Positions 1 through 6,574 of a DNA stretch of 17,803 bases are shown here, one piece after another; position 1 is the stretch's first letter, and each line of letters opens with the position of its first letter. The notes under the pieces were generated by a model. It saw only the letters and a list, made by a program, of their open reading frames with translations, ran no database searches and was not told the origin of the DNA. Made by a program: the position numbers and the translations under genes. The DNA comes from an uncultured Brevundimonas sp. (lineage in GTDB: Bacteria; Pseudomonadota; Alphaproteobacteria; Caulobacterales; Caulobacteraceae). The DNA is taken from contig NZ_CALTWS010000030.1 in NCBI RefSeq assembly GCF_943913055.1, positions 1-17,803 of the forward strand, written 5' to 3'.

Positions 1-2017
1 GATCCGGCCAGTCCTTGCGGTCCTTCAGGACGATGACGCTGTCGGAGATGTTGGGCGGCATGGGGTCCACCGCCGCTTCGGCGGTGCCGGTCCGCGAGAA
101 CATGGTCTCCACTTCCGGCTGGGCCTTGATCGCCCGCTCGATCGCCATCTGCATGGCGAGCGACTGCTCGAGCGAGGCCGACGGAACCCGCAGCGCCTGC
201 ATGGCGATGTCGCCTTCGTCCAGGGTCGGGATGAACTCCCGGCCGAGGGTGGTGAAGGTGACGCCGCCGATGACCAGGGCGCCGAGCGCGGAGAGCAGGA
301 CGATCTTCGGACGATCGACGGCCGTGCGAATGGCCGGAGCGATCCAGCGGCGCGCGTGGCGCAGCAGGAAGGTCTCGTGCTCGTGGGCGTGACCGCGTTC
401 GTCGACCTCGACCTTCTTGGGATCCCGCACCAGGAGCGCCGTCATCGCCGGCACGAAGGTGAAGGAGAAGATGAAGGCGCCGACCAGGGCCAGCATGACC
501 GTCGCGCCCATCGGGATGAAGGTCTTGCCTTCGACCCCTTCCAGCATCAGCAGGGGGGTGAACACCAGCAGGATGATCAGCTGACCGAAGGCGGCCGGCT
601 TGACCATCTGGCGCGCCGCCGCGGCGGCGACGCCGAGACGCTCGCGCCGCGTCAGCATGCGCCCGGCCTCCGCGCGCTTCTGACTGAGCATCAGCAGGGT
701 GTTCTCGACAACGACCACGGCGCCGTCGACAAGCAGACCGAAGTCCAGCGCGCCGAGGCTCATCAGATTGCCGCTGATGCCGAACCGGTTCATGCCGATG
801 ACGGCGAACAGGAAGCTGATCGGGATCATCAACGCCGTGATGCTCGCCGCCCGGATGTTGCCGAGCAGCAGGAAGAGCACGACGATGACCAGGAGCGCGC
901 CTTCGGTCAGATTGCGCGCCACCGTGGCGATGGTCGAGTTCACCAGGGCGCTTCGGTCCAGCACCGTCACGGCCTCGATGCCGGGCGGCAGGGTCTTCTG
1001 CACCTCCTCGAGCCGGTCGCCGGCGGCCTGGGCCACGGTGCGGCTGTTGCCGCCCGCGATCATCAGGGCGGTGCCGAGGACCGCTTCGTGTCCGTCGCGG
1101 CTGGCGCCGCCCAGACGCGGGGCTTGGCCGATCTCGACGGTGGCGACGTCGGCGACGCGGACCACAAGGCCGCTTCGATTGACGACAGGCGCCTGGGCGA
1201 GGTCCTCGACGGTCGAGGCCAGCGCGTCCGTGCGAACGGTCAGGGCCTCGCCCGCACGCTGCACATAGCCGGCCCCGGCCTGGGTGTTGGCCCGGTCGAG
1301 CGCCTGGATGAGGTCGCCCATGCCGAGCCCGTAGGCCGACAGACGCGCCGTATCCGGACGAACCGCGTATTCCTTCACATAACCGCCGACCGTATCGACG
1401 CCGGCCAGGCCGGGCGCCGTCCGCATCTGCGGAGCGATGATCCAGTCCTGCACGGTGCGCAGATAGGTGGCGCGCTGTTGCGGGGTGGTGAGGAGATCGC
1501 CTTCAGGCGTCAGATAGGCGCCGCCGGCCTGCCAGCCGGTCTGGCCCGGCTTGGCCAGGTTGGCGCTGTTGAACGGCTTGTAGTCCACCGTCCACATCAG
1601 CACCTCGCCCAGGCCGGTGGTGATGGGCGCCAGCGCCGGTTCGACACCTTCGGGCATCGTCTCGCGCGCCTGCGCCAATCGTTCGGCGACCTGCTGACGG
1701 GCGAAATAGATGTCCGTCTGGTCGGTGAAGATGACGGTCACTTGGCTGAAGCCGTTGCGGCTCAGCGACCGGGTCGAGGTCAGGCCGGGGATGCCGGCCA
1801 TGGCGGTCTCGATCGGATAGGTGACCTGACGTTCGATCTGTTCGGGGGCCAGGGCCGGGGCGACGGTGGTCACCTGCACCTGGCGGTTGGTGATGTCCGG
1901 CACGGCGTCGATCGGCAACCGTGTCAGTTCGAGGAGGCCGTAGGCCGCGACGAGCGCCGTGGCCAGGACGATGAACCATCGGAATTTGACCGACAGCTCG
2001 ATGATGAATTTGAACAT
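1..2017 (-). CDS. czcA: Heavy-metal efflux RND transporter, CzcA/CusA family (3' end cut by window edge)
   Basis: Inner-membrane proton-driven pump of the HME-RND type that moves divalent metals from periplasm or cytoplasm into the adaptor/outer-membrane channel complex. The frame is open from the ATG at 2017 to the window edge and gives about 672 residues; full-length members are about 1,030-1,080, so the C-terminal third lies outside. The N-terminus (MFKFIIELSVKFRWFIVLAT) is the usual first membrane helix. The TM4 motif DFGLLVDGAVVVVEN sits at about residues 425-439; the DFG...DGA...VEN form is typical of Zn/Co/Cd/Ni pumps rather than Cu/Ag pumps, which have a different TM4 signature. I translated stretches near both ends and the middle and saw no frameshift or stop. 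It starts 12 nt after the czcB stop, preceded by a G-rich stretch that may act as a ribosome site, so it is the last gene of a czcCBA operon. Metal specificity is inferred from the motif only. Confidence 0.95.
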   Translation of the reverse strand, partial: MFKFIIELSVKFRWFIVLATALVAAYGLLELTRLPIDAVPDITNRQVQVTTVAPALAPEQIERQVTYPIETAMAGIPGLTSTRSLSRNGFSQVTVIFTDQTDIYFARQQVAERLAQARETMPEGVEPALAPITTGLGEVLMWTVDYKPFNSANLAKPGQTGWQAGGAYLTPEGDLLTTPQQRATYLRTVQDWIIAPQMRTAPGLAGVDTVGGYVKEYAVRPDTARLSAYGLGMGDLIQALDRANTQAGAGYVQRAGEALTVRTDALASTVEDLAQAPVVNRSGLVVRVADVATVEIGQAPRLGGASRDGHEAVLGTALMIAGGNSRTVAQAAGDRLEEVQKTLPPGIEAVTVLDRSALVNSTIATVARNLTEGALLVIVVLFLLLGNIRAASITALMIPISFLFAVIGMNRFGISGNLMSLGALDFGLLVDGAVVVVENTLLMLSQKRAEAGRMLTRRERLGVAAAAARQMVKPAAFGQLIILLVFTPLLMLEGVEGKTFIPMGATVMLALVGAFIFSFTFVPAMTALLVRDPKKVEVDERGHAHEHETFLLRHARRWIAPAIRTAVDRPKIVLLSALGALVIGGVTFTTLGREFIPTLDEGDIAMQALRVPSASLEQSLAMQMAIERAIKAQPEVETMFSRTGTAEAAVDPMPPNISDSVIVLKDRKDWPD

Positions 2018-2029
2018 GCGCGCGCCCCC

Positions 2030-3232
2030 CTAGTGGCCGTGCTCGGCCTCGCCCTTGGCGAGTTCGGCTTTGAGGAGGAAGGCGTTGGTTCCGGCGATCC
2101 GCTCGGACCCGTCGAGGCCGCGCAGGATCTCCGTGCGTCCCCCGGCCTGGCGACCGACGAGCACCGGACGGAGCTGGAAGCCGTTCGGGACCTGGATGAA
2201 GACGACGCTGGCGCCGTCGACGGTCTGGATGGCTTCCGTCGGCACGGTCAGGCCGCCGGCGGCTTCACCCGTCACGATCGCGCCGGTGACGGCGGAGCCG
2301 GCCGGCGGCAGGGTCGCTCCCGTTGGGCGCGCCCGGATCACGGTGGCGCCGCTTTCCGCGCCCGCCCCGGCGGCGACGCCGGTGACGACGGCGTCGAAAT
2401 CGCCCGCGGGGCTGGAGACCCGCAAGGTCGATCCCGCGCGGACAAGCGCCGCAAGGTGCGGCGGCGCATTGAACACGAGTTCGACGCGGGCGGGGTTGGT
2501 CACCTCGGCGATCACGCCGCCCTGCGGGACGAAGCCGCCCGGGCCGACCTGAACGCTGGTGACCACGCCGGCGATCGGACTGTTCACGCTCAGCCGTCCG
2601 GCGGCGTTGGGCGATCCGGCCGCGCTCGACCGCGCGCGGGCCGCCCGGGCCGCCGCCTCGGCGCTCAGCAGCTGCGCCCGGGACGCCTCGACCTCTTGCC
2701 GGGCGACGACCCCTTGGTCGGCGAGGTTGCTGTTGCGCTGATAGGCCTGGCGCGCGACTTCGGACTGGGCCGCGGCCGCATCCGCGTCGGCGCGGAAGGT
2801 GGCCGCGTCGCCGCTCACGAGGCTGGCCAGGGGCTGGCCGATCCGAACGGACTGGCCGGGCGCCACCAACACCCGTTCCACCCGTCCGCCGACGGACGCG
2901 GCGACGGCGGCGCGGGCGTCGATCATGGGTTCGACGCGACCGGAGAGCCGGGTCTCGGCGCCCCCGCCCCGACCGACGCCGACGACGACCAGATTGGCGG
3001 CCTGGGCCTGGGCGGCGCTGAGAGCGACGAAGCCCTCGGGCGCTTCGGCCTCGCCTTCGGCGTGACCGCCCTCCTCTTCGGCGTGACCGGCTTCGCCTTC
3101 AGCCGCCGCGCCTTCGGCGGCGGGCGGATCCGACCGTCCCATGGCGAGGTAAAGACCCCCGGCCCCGAGGATGACGAGAGCGGCGACCCCGCCGATCAGC
3201 AAGGTCTTGTTGGAAGTGCGCTTGCGCATCAT
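2030..3232 (-). CDS. czcB: RND efflux periplasmic adaptor subunit, CzcB/CusB-like
   Basis: Membrane-fusion protein that links the RND pump to the outer-membrane channel and probably hands over metal. It is 400 residues, normal for the family. An N-terminal membrane anchor lies at about residues 10-31. A low-complexity acidic, His-containing linker follows at about 36-66 (GEAGHAEEEGGHAEGEAEAP), and the C-terminus ends in EAEHGH. Then come the biotinyl-lipoyl-like half motifs (ARAAVAASVGGRVERVLVAPG, about residues 107-127), a coiled-coil hairpin with many Ala/Glu/Gln residues, and the second lipoyl half and beta-barrel (SPIAGVVTSVQVGPGGFV). The His/Glu linker is common in metal-efflux adaptors and may bind metal. 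The start ATG overlaps the czcC stop (ATGA, 3229-3232), implying translational coupling; the next codon is also ATG, so the exact start is uncertain by one residue. Confidence 0.95.
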   Translation of the reverse strand: MMRKRTSNKTLLIGGVAALVILGAGGLYLAMGRSDPPAAEGAAAEGEAGHAEEEGGHAEGEAEAPEGFVALSAAQAQAANLVVVGVGRGGGAETRLSGRVEPMIDARAAVAASVGGRVERVLVAPGQSVRIGQPLASLVSGDAATFRADADAAAAQSEVARQAYQRNSNLADQGVVARQEVEASRAQLLSAEAAARAARARSSAAGSPNAAGRLSVNSPIAGVVTSVQVGPGGFVPQGGVIAEVTNPARVELVFNAPPHLAALVRAGSTLRVSSPAGDFDAVVTGVAAGAGAESGATVIRARPTGATLPPAGSAVTGAIVTGEAAGGLTVPTEAIQTVDGASVVFIQVPNGFQLRPVLVGRQAGGRTEILRGLDGSERIAGTNAFLLKAELAKGEAEHGH

Positions 3233-4482
3233 TGGGCTCCTTGGAAGGGGGCGCGGCCGTCCTGGCGCGCGAGATCGATTTCCGCGCGGACCCGGGCGAG
3301 GCGGGCGTCCACGGCGGCGGTTCTGGCGTTGACCAGGGCGGTGCGGGTCGCGCGAAGCTCGAGCTGCGAGATCCGGCCCGCCTCGAAGCCAATCCGCGAG
3401 AGGCGGTAGGCTTCTTCGGCGGAGGTCACCCCGGCGTCGGCGGCGTTGACGCGGCTCACCGAGGCACGAAGGCGCGCCTGTGCTGCGGCCCGGTCCGCCT
3501 GGGCTTCCTGGCGGGCGGTCATCAGCCGGGCGTCGGCCGCCCTGAAGTCCGCCTGGGCGGCTTCGATGTTGCCGCGGTTCCGATCGAACAGCGGCAGGGG
3601 CAGGCTGAGGCCGAACGTCAGCGCCGTCGCGTCTTCCGCCTCGTAGCGGCGAAGACCGACGCTGGCGCTGACGTCCGGTCGCGACCGGGTGCGTTCGACC
3701 GCGATGCGGCTTTCGGCGGCCGAGCGCTCAGCCTCGGCCACGCGCACGGTCGGCGTCTGGTCCGTCGGCGAAAGGGCGGTCGCCGGCGCCAGGTCCAGCA
3801 AGCTGACGTCGATGGTCGTCACTGGCTCGGCGAGCATGGCCACCGCCGTGAGCCGGGCGAAGGCCGCGTCCCGTTCGGCGATGGCTTCGTCGAGACCGGC
3901 GCGCGCGGCGGCGGCTTCGCTCTCGCCCTGGATGCCGCGCAGAAGCGGCTCGCGCCCCTCCTCCACCAGCACCAGGGCCGCGCGGGCGTCGGCGAGGGTG
4001 AGGCTCAGGTTCTCCTCGGCCAAGGTCGCGCGACGCTCGGCCGCCTCGGCGTCGGCGTAGACCAGCGCCAACCGTCCGGCGGCGTCGACCACGGCCAGGT
4101 CTCGTCGGAGCGAGGCGGTCCCGGCATCGGCGCGGGCCGCGTTGATGCGAGCCGTGCGTCGACCCCAGAGCTCAAGATCCTGAGTGATCGAGAGCGTGGT
4201 CTCGGCATTGCCGTAGCCAGAGAAGGGCCCGCTCCCGAACGCGTTCTCGGCGTCGAGGGCGAGGGTCGGGTTGGGGCGGACACGCGCCTGGCGCGCCCGG
4301 GCTTCAGCGGCGTCCAGAAGCGCGCCGGCTTCCAGGGTGGCCGGGGTCTGGTCTAGCCGGGCGAGGAGCTCGGCGAACGAAGGCGCAGGGTCAGCCCACG
4401 CGGGGCTGGCCAGCACAGCCGCGATAGCGGCGAGCGCGCAGCCGACCGCGAAACGCGGCGGCCGGCGATATGAGGCAGGCAT
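3229..4482 (-). CDS. czcC: TolC-family outer-membrane metal efflux protein, CzcC-like
   Basis: Outer-membrane channel of the tripartite efflux system. It is 417 residues with a Sec signal peptide at about 1-30 (RRPPRFAVGCALAAIAAVLASPAWA, predicted cut after AWA). The mature part is two repeats of the outer-membrane efflux (OEP) type, rich in long Ala/Arg/Glu helices; phrases such as TLSITQDLELWGRR and SLPLPLFDRNRGNIEAAQ are the beta-strand and helix entry points typical of CzcC. The ATG at 4482 has GGAAG seven nt upstream. It is the first pump gene in the order czcC-czcB-czcA and overlaps czcB by four bases. A nested hairpin lies just upstream (4503-4543), between it and the small His-rich gene. 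Confidence 0.94.
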   Translation of the reverse strand: MPASYRRPPRFAVGCALAAIAAVLASPAWADPAPSFAELLARLDQTPATLEAGALLDAAEARARQARVRPNPTLALDAENAFGSGPFSGYGNAETTLSITQDLELWGRRTARINAARADAGTASLRRDLAVVDAAGRLALVYADAEAAERRATLAEENLSLTLADARAALVLVEEGREPLLRGIQGESEAAAARAGLDEAIAERDAAFARLTAVAMLAEPVTTIDVSLLDLAPATALSPTDQTPTVRVAEAERSAAESRIAVERTRSRPDVSASVGLRRYEAEDATALTFGLSLPLPLFDRNRGNIEAAQADFRAADARLMTARQEAQADRAAAQARLRASVSRVNAADAGVTSAEEAYRLSRIGFEAGRISQLELRATRTALVNARTAAVDARLARVRAEIDLARQDGRAPFQGAQ

Positions 4483-4502
4483 GATTCATCTTCCAGAGGG
4501 AG

Positions 4503-4543
4503 TGACACGAGAGAGCCCGCGCGGAAGCGCGGTCGTCGTGTCA
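4503..4543 (-). promoter_or_regulatory. Nested hairpin between the His-rich small gene and czcC
   Basis: Outer arms TGACACGA (4503-4510) and TCGTGTCA (4536-4543) are perfect complements. Inside them CCGCGC-GGAA-GCGCGG (4517-4532) forms a second perfect stem with a GGAA tetraloop. The outer arm includes the TGA stop of the upstream small gene. No T-run follows on the minus strand, so it is not a standard intrinsic terminator. It may set relative expression of the two genes through RNA processing, partial termination or protection of the downstream mRNA. The structure is seen in the sequence; its role is inferred. Confidence 0.55.
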
Positions 4544-4894
4544 GGCTCTGGGAGGGCGTTTCAGTCCGTCGGGCGCGATGGAGCCGAAGAGATCGCTCAG
4601 GGGCAAGGCGTGGAGCGGCCGGTCTAAGGCTTGCAGAGGCAGGTCCTCGCCGACCGTCGTGCGAGCGGCGGCGGTATGATGGCAATGGCCGTGCGAGCAG
4701 ATGCCGTGGTCCTTGCCGCCGGTGTGGTCGCCTTCGGCCGGATCGTGATCGACCAGCGCGTGGGCGGCGGGCGGTTCGGGCTGGCAGGTCGCTGCGTCAG
4801 CGATGGGCGCGACGAAGAAGGCGGCGGCGACGAAGGTCACCGCCAGAATCAACTTCGCCCATGTCACCATCGACCAGGTCATCGGCGGCTGCAT
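4541..4894 (-). CDS. Secreted His/Cys-rich small protein leading the czcCBA operon
   Basis: I do not recognise a named family. From the ATG at 4894 it is 117 residues: a hydrophobic N-terminal segment (about residues 8-34, WSMVTWAKLILAVTFVAAAF) that looks like a Sec signal peptide ending near IADA, then a short mature part. The centre has a potential metal-binding cluster (DHDPAEGDHTGGKDHGICSHGHCHH, about residues 49-73) with many His, two Cys and several Asp. A TTG eight codons upstream (4918) could also start it; I prefer ATG 4894, with a weak GAACGAAAG before it. It lies between the CDF transporter and czcC on the same strand, so a periplasmic metal chaperone, buffer or sensor for the pump is plausible but inferred. 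Small uncharacterised proteins of this kind often precede czcCBA genes. Confidence 0.7.
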   Translation of the reverse strand: MQPPMTWSMVTWAKLILAVTFVAAAFFVAPIADAATCQPEPPAAHALVDHDPAEGDHTGGKDHGICSHGHCHHTAAARTTVGEDLPLQALDRPLHALPLSDLFGSIAPDGLKRPPRA

Positions 4895-4919
4895 ACTTTC
4901 GTTCGCCCGTATCGGCAAT

Positions 4920-4930
4920 CTGTTACACAG
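4920..4930. promoter_or_regulatory. Short palindrome upstream of the His-rich gene (possible operator)
   Basis: CTGT-TAC-ACAG is a perfect 4-3-4 inverted repeat, 26 bp upstream of the ATG at 4894 and overlapping the start of the possible longer TTG form. It sits in a 130-nt gap after the CDF gene and is one of the few AT-containing stretches there, so a separate promoter or operator for the small gene and czcCBA may lie here. I see no convincing -35/-10 pair, and a palindrome this short can arise by chance. Confidence 0.25.
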
Positions 4931-5024
4931 TACGCTGCTCCGGCGACCCCGGCCTTGCGCGACGGGCAGGCGCTCCGGCCCGCCCTGCTGCGACGACCGG
5001 TCACGCCGGATCGGGCCCGGCGGA

Positions 5025-5702
5025 TCAAGCGCCCGCTCCAGGCAGGGCGGCGGACGAGCGAGCGGCCTCGCGGGTCTCGACCAGCGCCTGTTGGGTGATC
5101 GACCAGGCGGATTGCAGGAAGATGAAGGCCAGCAGGGCGCCGGCGGCGAGATCCGGCCAGCGCGATCCCGTCAGCCAGACCAGACCGCCCGCCGCGGCGA
5201 CACCGAGGCTGTGGGCCAGGTCGTTGCGCGTACAGAGCCAGACCGATCGAACATTGGCGTCTCCGTCCCTGAAGCGCAGCAGCAAGGCGGCGGCGACCAG
5301 GTTGGCGGCGAAGCCGAACAGACCCAGGCCCGTGATCACGAAGCCCTCCGGCGCTGCCCCGGTCATGGCCCGCCAGACTGCGAAGCCGAGGACAGACAGC
5401 CCCAGCACGACCAGGCTGGCGCTCTTGGCGAGCGCCGCTCCCGCGCGCAGGCGCATCGATCGCCCGATGACCCAGAGGCTGACGGCGTAGGTGACGCTGT
5501 CGGCGAGGAAGTCGAGCGCATTGGCGGCGAGCGCGGCCGACCCCTGCGCGACGCTGCCGGCCAACACCGCGACGAAGCCGACGAGGTTGATGGCGATCAC
5601 GGCCACCAGCACGCGGCGATAGGCCGGCGTGGCGCCGTCGAACTTCACGTCATGACCACAGCAGCCGGAGGTCGGGCGGCAGGAGGTTTCGGTCTGGTCC
5701 AT
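5025..5702 (-). CDS. CDF-type cation transporter lacking the C-terminal cytoplasmic domain
   Basis: Inner-membrane divalent cation exporter of the cation diffusion facilitator type, 225 residues. About six hydrophobic segments are visible (roughly 30-52, 57-80, 92-112, 120-143, 163-178 and 184-204). The metal-site helix carries NALDFLADS, giving D64 and D68 in the DxxxD arrangement, and the helix-5 region reads CTRNDLAHS (about 157-165). It stops after TM6, so the cytoplasmic dimerisation domain of about 80-90 residues found in YiiP/ZitB is absent. The N-terminus has a Cys/His cluster (SCRPTSGCCGHD, residues 7-18), a likely metal-capture tail. It is transcribed from the MerR-type promoter at 5709-5743, with the -10 six bases before the ATG, so the mRNA is probably leaderless. 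The divergent MerR gene and the czc genes point to Zn/Cd/Co/Pb-type export; the true substrate cannot be read from sequence. Confidence 0.88.
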   Translation of the reverse strand: MDQTETSCRPTSGCCGHDVKFDGATPAYRRVLVAVIAINLVGFVAVLAGSVAQGSAALAANALDFLADSVTYAVSLWVIGRSMRLRAGAALAKSASLVVLGLSVLGFAVWRAMTGAAPEGFVITGLGLFGFAANLVAAALLLRFRDGDANVRSVWLCTRNDLAHSLGVAAAGGLVWLTGSRWPDLAAGALLAFIFLQSAWSITQQALVETREAARSSAALPGAGA

Positions 5703-5708
5703 GAGCTC

Positions 5709-5743
5709 GGTCTACATCCTCTAGTCACTAGAGGATCAAGCGC
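5709..5743 (-). promoter_or_regulatory. MerR-type promoter for the CDF transporter (-35, 19-bp spacer, -10)
   Basis: Read on the minus strand: -35 TTGATC, a 19-bp spacer holding most of the palindrome, then -10 TAGACC at 5714-5709. The over-long 19-20 bp spacer with a dyad between the two boxes is the hallmark of promoters activated by MerR-family metal sensors through DNA untwisting. Only six bases separate the -10 from the ATG at 5702, which places the expected transcription start at or next to that A. Confidence 0.8.
5716..5736. promoter_or_regulatory. MerR-family operator palindrome
   Basis: Perfect inverted repeat with arms ATCCTCTAG (5716-5724) and CTAGAGGAT (5728-5736) around TCA. The form CCTCTAG...CTAGAGG closely resembles known operators of heavy-metal MerR sensors (PbrR/CadR/ZntR group). 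It lies midway between the divergent transporter and MerR genes, overlapping the long-spacer promoter, and probably also the -35 region of the merR gene, allowing autoregulation. Confidence 0.85.
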
Positions 5744-5744
5744 C

Positions 5745-5750
5745 TATTTT
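5745..5750 (+). promoter_or_regulatory. Putative -10 of the MerR gene
   Basis: TATTTT followed by six bases and then the ATG at 5757; there is no ribosome-binding sequence between them. This suggests a leaderless merR transcript. The corresponding -35 position (about 5722-5727, TAGTCA) lies inside the operator, which would make the sensor repress its own gene. The box itself is a weak match. Confidence 0.4.
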
Positions 5751-5756
5751 CGCTTT

Positions 5757-6185
5757 ATGACCGCCTCCCCTGCGCCCGCCTTGACCATCGGCAAATTGTC
5801 CGCCGCGACCGGCGTGAAGGTGCCGACCATCCGGTTCTACGAACAGGCCGGGCTTCTGCCCGAGCCGCCGCGCACCGCCAGCGACCGTCGCCTCTATGAT
5901 GAGCCTGCGCGACGCCGGCTCGCCTTCATCCGACACGCCCGTCAGCTGGGCTTCGATCTCGACGCCATCCGCTCGCTCCTGGATCTGGCGGATCACCCGG
6001 ACCGGACGTGCAGCGAAGCCAATCAGATTGCGGAGCGTCACCTCGCCGAGGTGACCGAAAAGATCCGGCAACTCCAAGCGCTTCAGGGCGAGCTCTCCCG
6101 GATGACGATCAACTGCGCCGGCGGACGGGTCTCGGCGTGCAAGGTCATCGAGGTGCTTCAGGACGCCGACTGTCCCCACCACTAG
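5757..6185 (+). CDS. MerR-family heavy-metal-responsive transcriptional regulator (CadR/PbrR/ZntR group)
   Basis: 142-residue metal-sensing activator. Residues 9-50 form the winged helix-turn-helix (LTIGKLSAATGVKVPTIRFY...GLLPEPPRTASDRRLY), followed by the second helical pair and the long dimerisation helix (about 85-118). Likely metal ligands are C85, C120 and C128; the C85-C120 spacing of 35 equals that of the ligand cysteines in CadR, PbrR and ZntR, and C120-C128 corresponds to their C-terminal metal loop. C139 and the terminal HH add possible ligands. The ATG at 5757 fits the family start; the frame is open further upstream but that part encodes nothing MerR-like. It is divergent from the CDF transporter and the operator lies between them. 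Zn, Cd or Pb are the likely inducers. It may also act on czcCBA by read-through. Confidence 0.93.
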   Translation: MTASPAPALTIGKLSAATGVKVPTIRFYEQAGLLPEPPRTASDRRLYDEPARRRLAFIRHARQLGFDLDAIRSLLDLADHPDRTCSEANQIAERHLAEVTEKIRQLQALQGELSRMTINCAGGRVSACKVIEVLQDADCPHH

Positions 6186-6280
6186 GGACCCGTCCCTGGG
6201 CGTATCACGGCGCCAAGGTTACGGGTTTCGGCGTTCCCGCCGTTCGCCTTCGATTCTCGCCTTCTGAGGAGAGAGACCCG
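6186..6280. other. Intergenic segment between merR and the AlpA-like gene
   Basis: 95 nt. It starts with AGGGAC-CC-GTCCCT (6184-6197), a short dyad overlapping the merR stop with no T-run. I see no clear promoter. It ends with the GAGGAGA ribosome site of the next gene (6267-6273). This is the junction between the metal-resistance cargo and the integration module. Confidence 0.4.
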
Positions 6281-6574
6281 ATGGGCCAGACCACCCCGCC
6301 CCTGCGGCGCACGATCAAGAAGCCTGAACTGCACCAGATGGTGCCGCTCGCCGACAGCACCATCTGGGAGATGGAGCGCCGAGGCGAGTTTCCGAAGCGG
6401 TTCCTCCTGACGCCCCGCTGCGTGGTCTGGGACCTGGCCGAGGTCGAGGCCTGGCTCGAGCGGCGCCGCAACCAGCCGATCCGCCGCGCCCCGCCGCCCG
6501 ACGTCCGCCGACGCGTCAGCCGACCCGTCAGAACTTCGGATCGAAGCGAGGTCCCTCTCCCTCCGGCACACTGA
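6281..6574 (+). CDS. AlpA-family helix-turn-helix regulator / excisionase-like protein
   Basis: 97 residues. The N-terminal part has the AlpA pattern (PELHQMVPLADSTIWEMERR, about 15-34, then GEFPKRFLLTPRCVVWDLAEVEAWLERRR, about 35-63), the small winged-helix fold also used by excisionases. The last 30 residues are a basic, Pro/Arg-rich tail. GAGGAGA lies 7 nt upstream of the ATG. In P4-like elements, AlpA proteins activate integrase expression or promote excision, so it probably works with the adjacent integrase. Its last 47 bases overlap the 3' end of the integrase gene on the opposite strand; the tail may be shaped by that overlap. Confidence 0.85.
   Translation: MGQTTPPLRRTIKKPELHQMVPLADSTIWEMERRGEFPKRFLLTPRCVVWDLAEVEAWLERRRNQPIRRAPPPDVRRRVSRPVRTSDRSEVPLPPAH

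Noticed and set aside
1503..1979. Short minus-strand frame inside czcA that might suggest a frameshifted pump
   Set aside because: The frame starting at ATG 2017 gives recognisable CzcA sequence in every stretch I translated up to position 1, so no frameshift is needed; this is an alternate reading frame.
356..3409. A 1,017-codon open frame on the plus strand
   Set aside because: It is antisense to czcA, czcB and the end of czcC, has His/Arg/Gly-rich low-complexity content typical of an opposite-strand reading of high-GC genes, and matches no family.
5004..5022. CGCCGG...CCGGCG hairpin after the CDF gene as a terminator
   Set aside because: Stem of six bases with no T-run on the minus strand; easily arises by chance at this GC content.
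4803..5756. Long N-terminal extension of the MerR protein
   Set aside because: It runs antisense through the CDF gene and the promoter; family length and start fit ATG 5757.
6184..6197. AGGGAC-CC-GTCCCT as a merR terminator
   Set aside because: Two-base loop and no following T-run on the plus strand.
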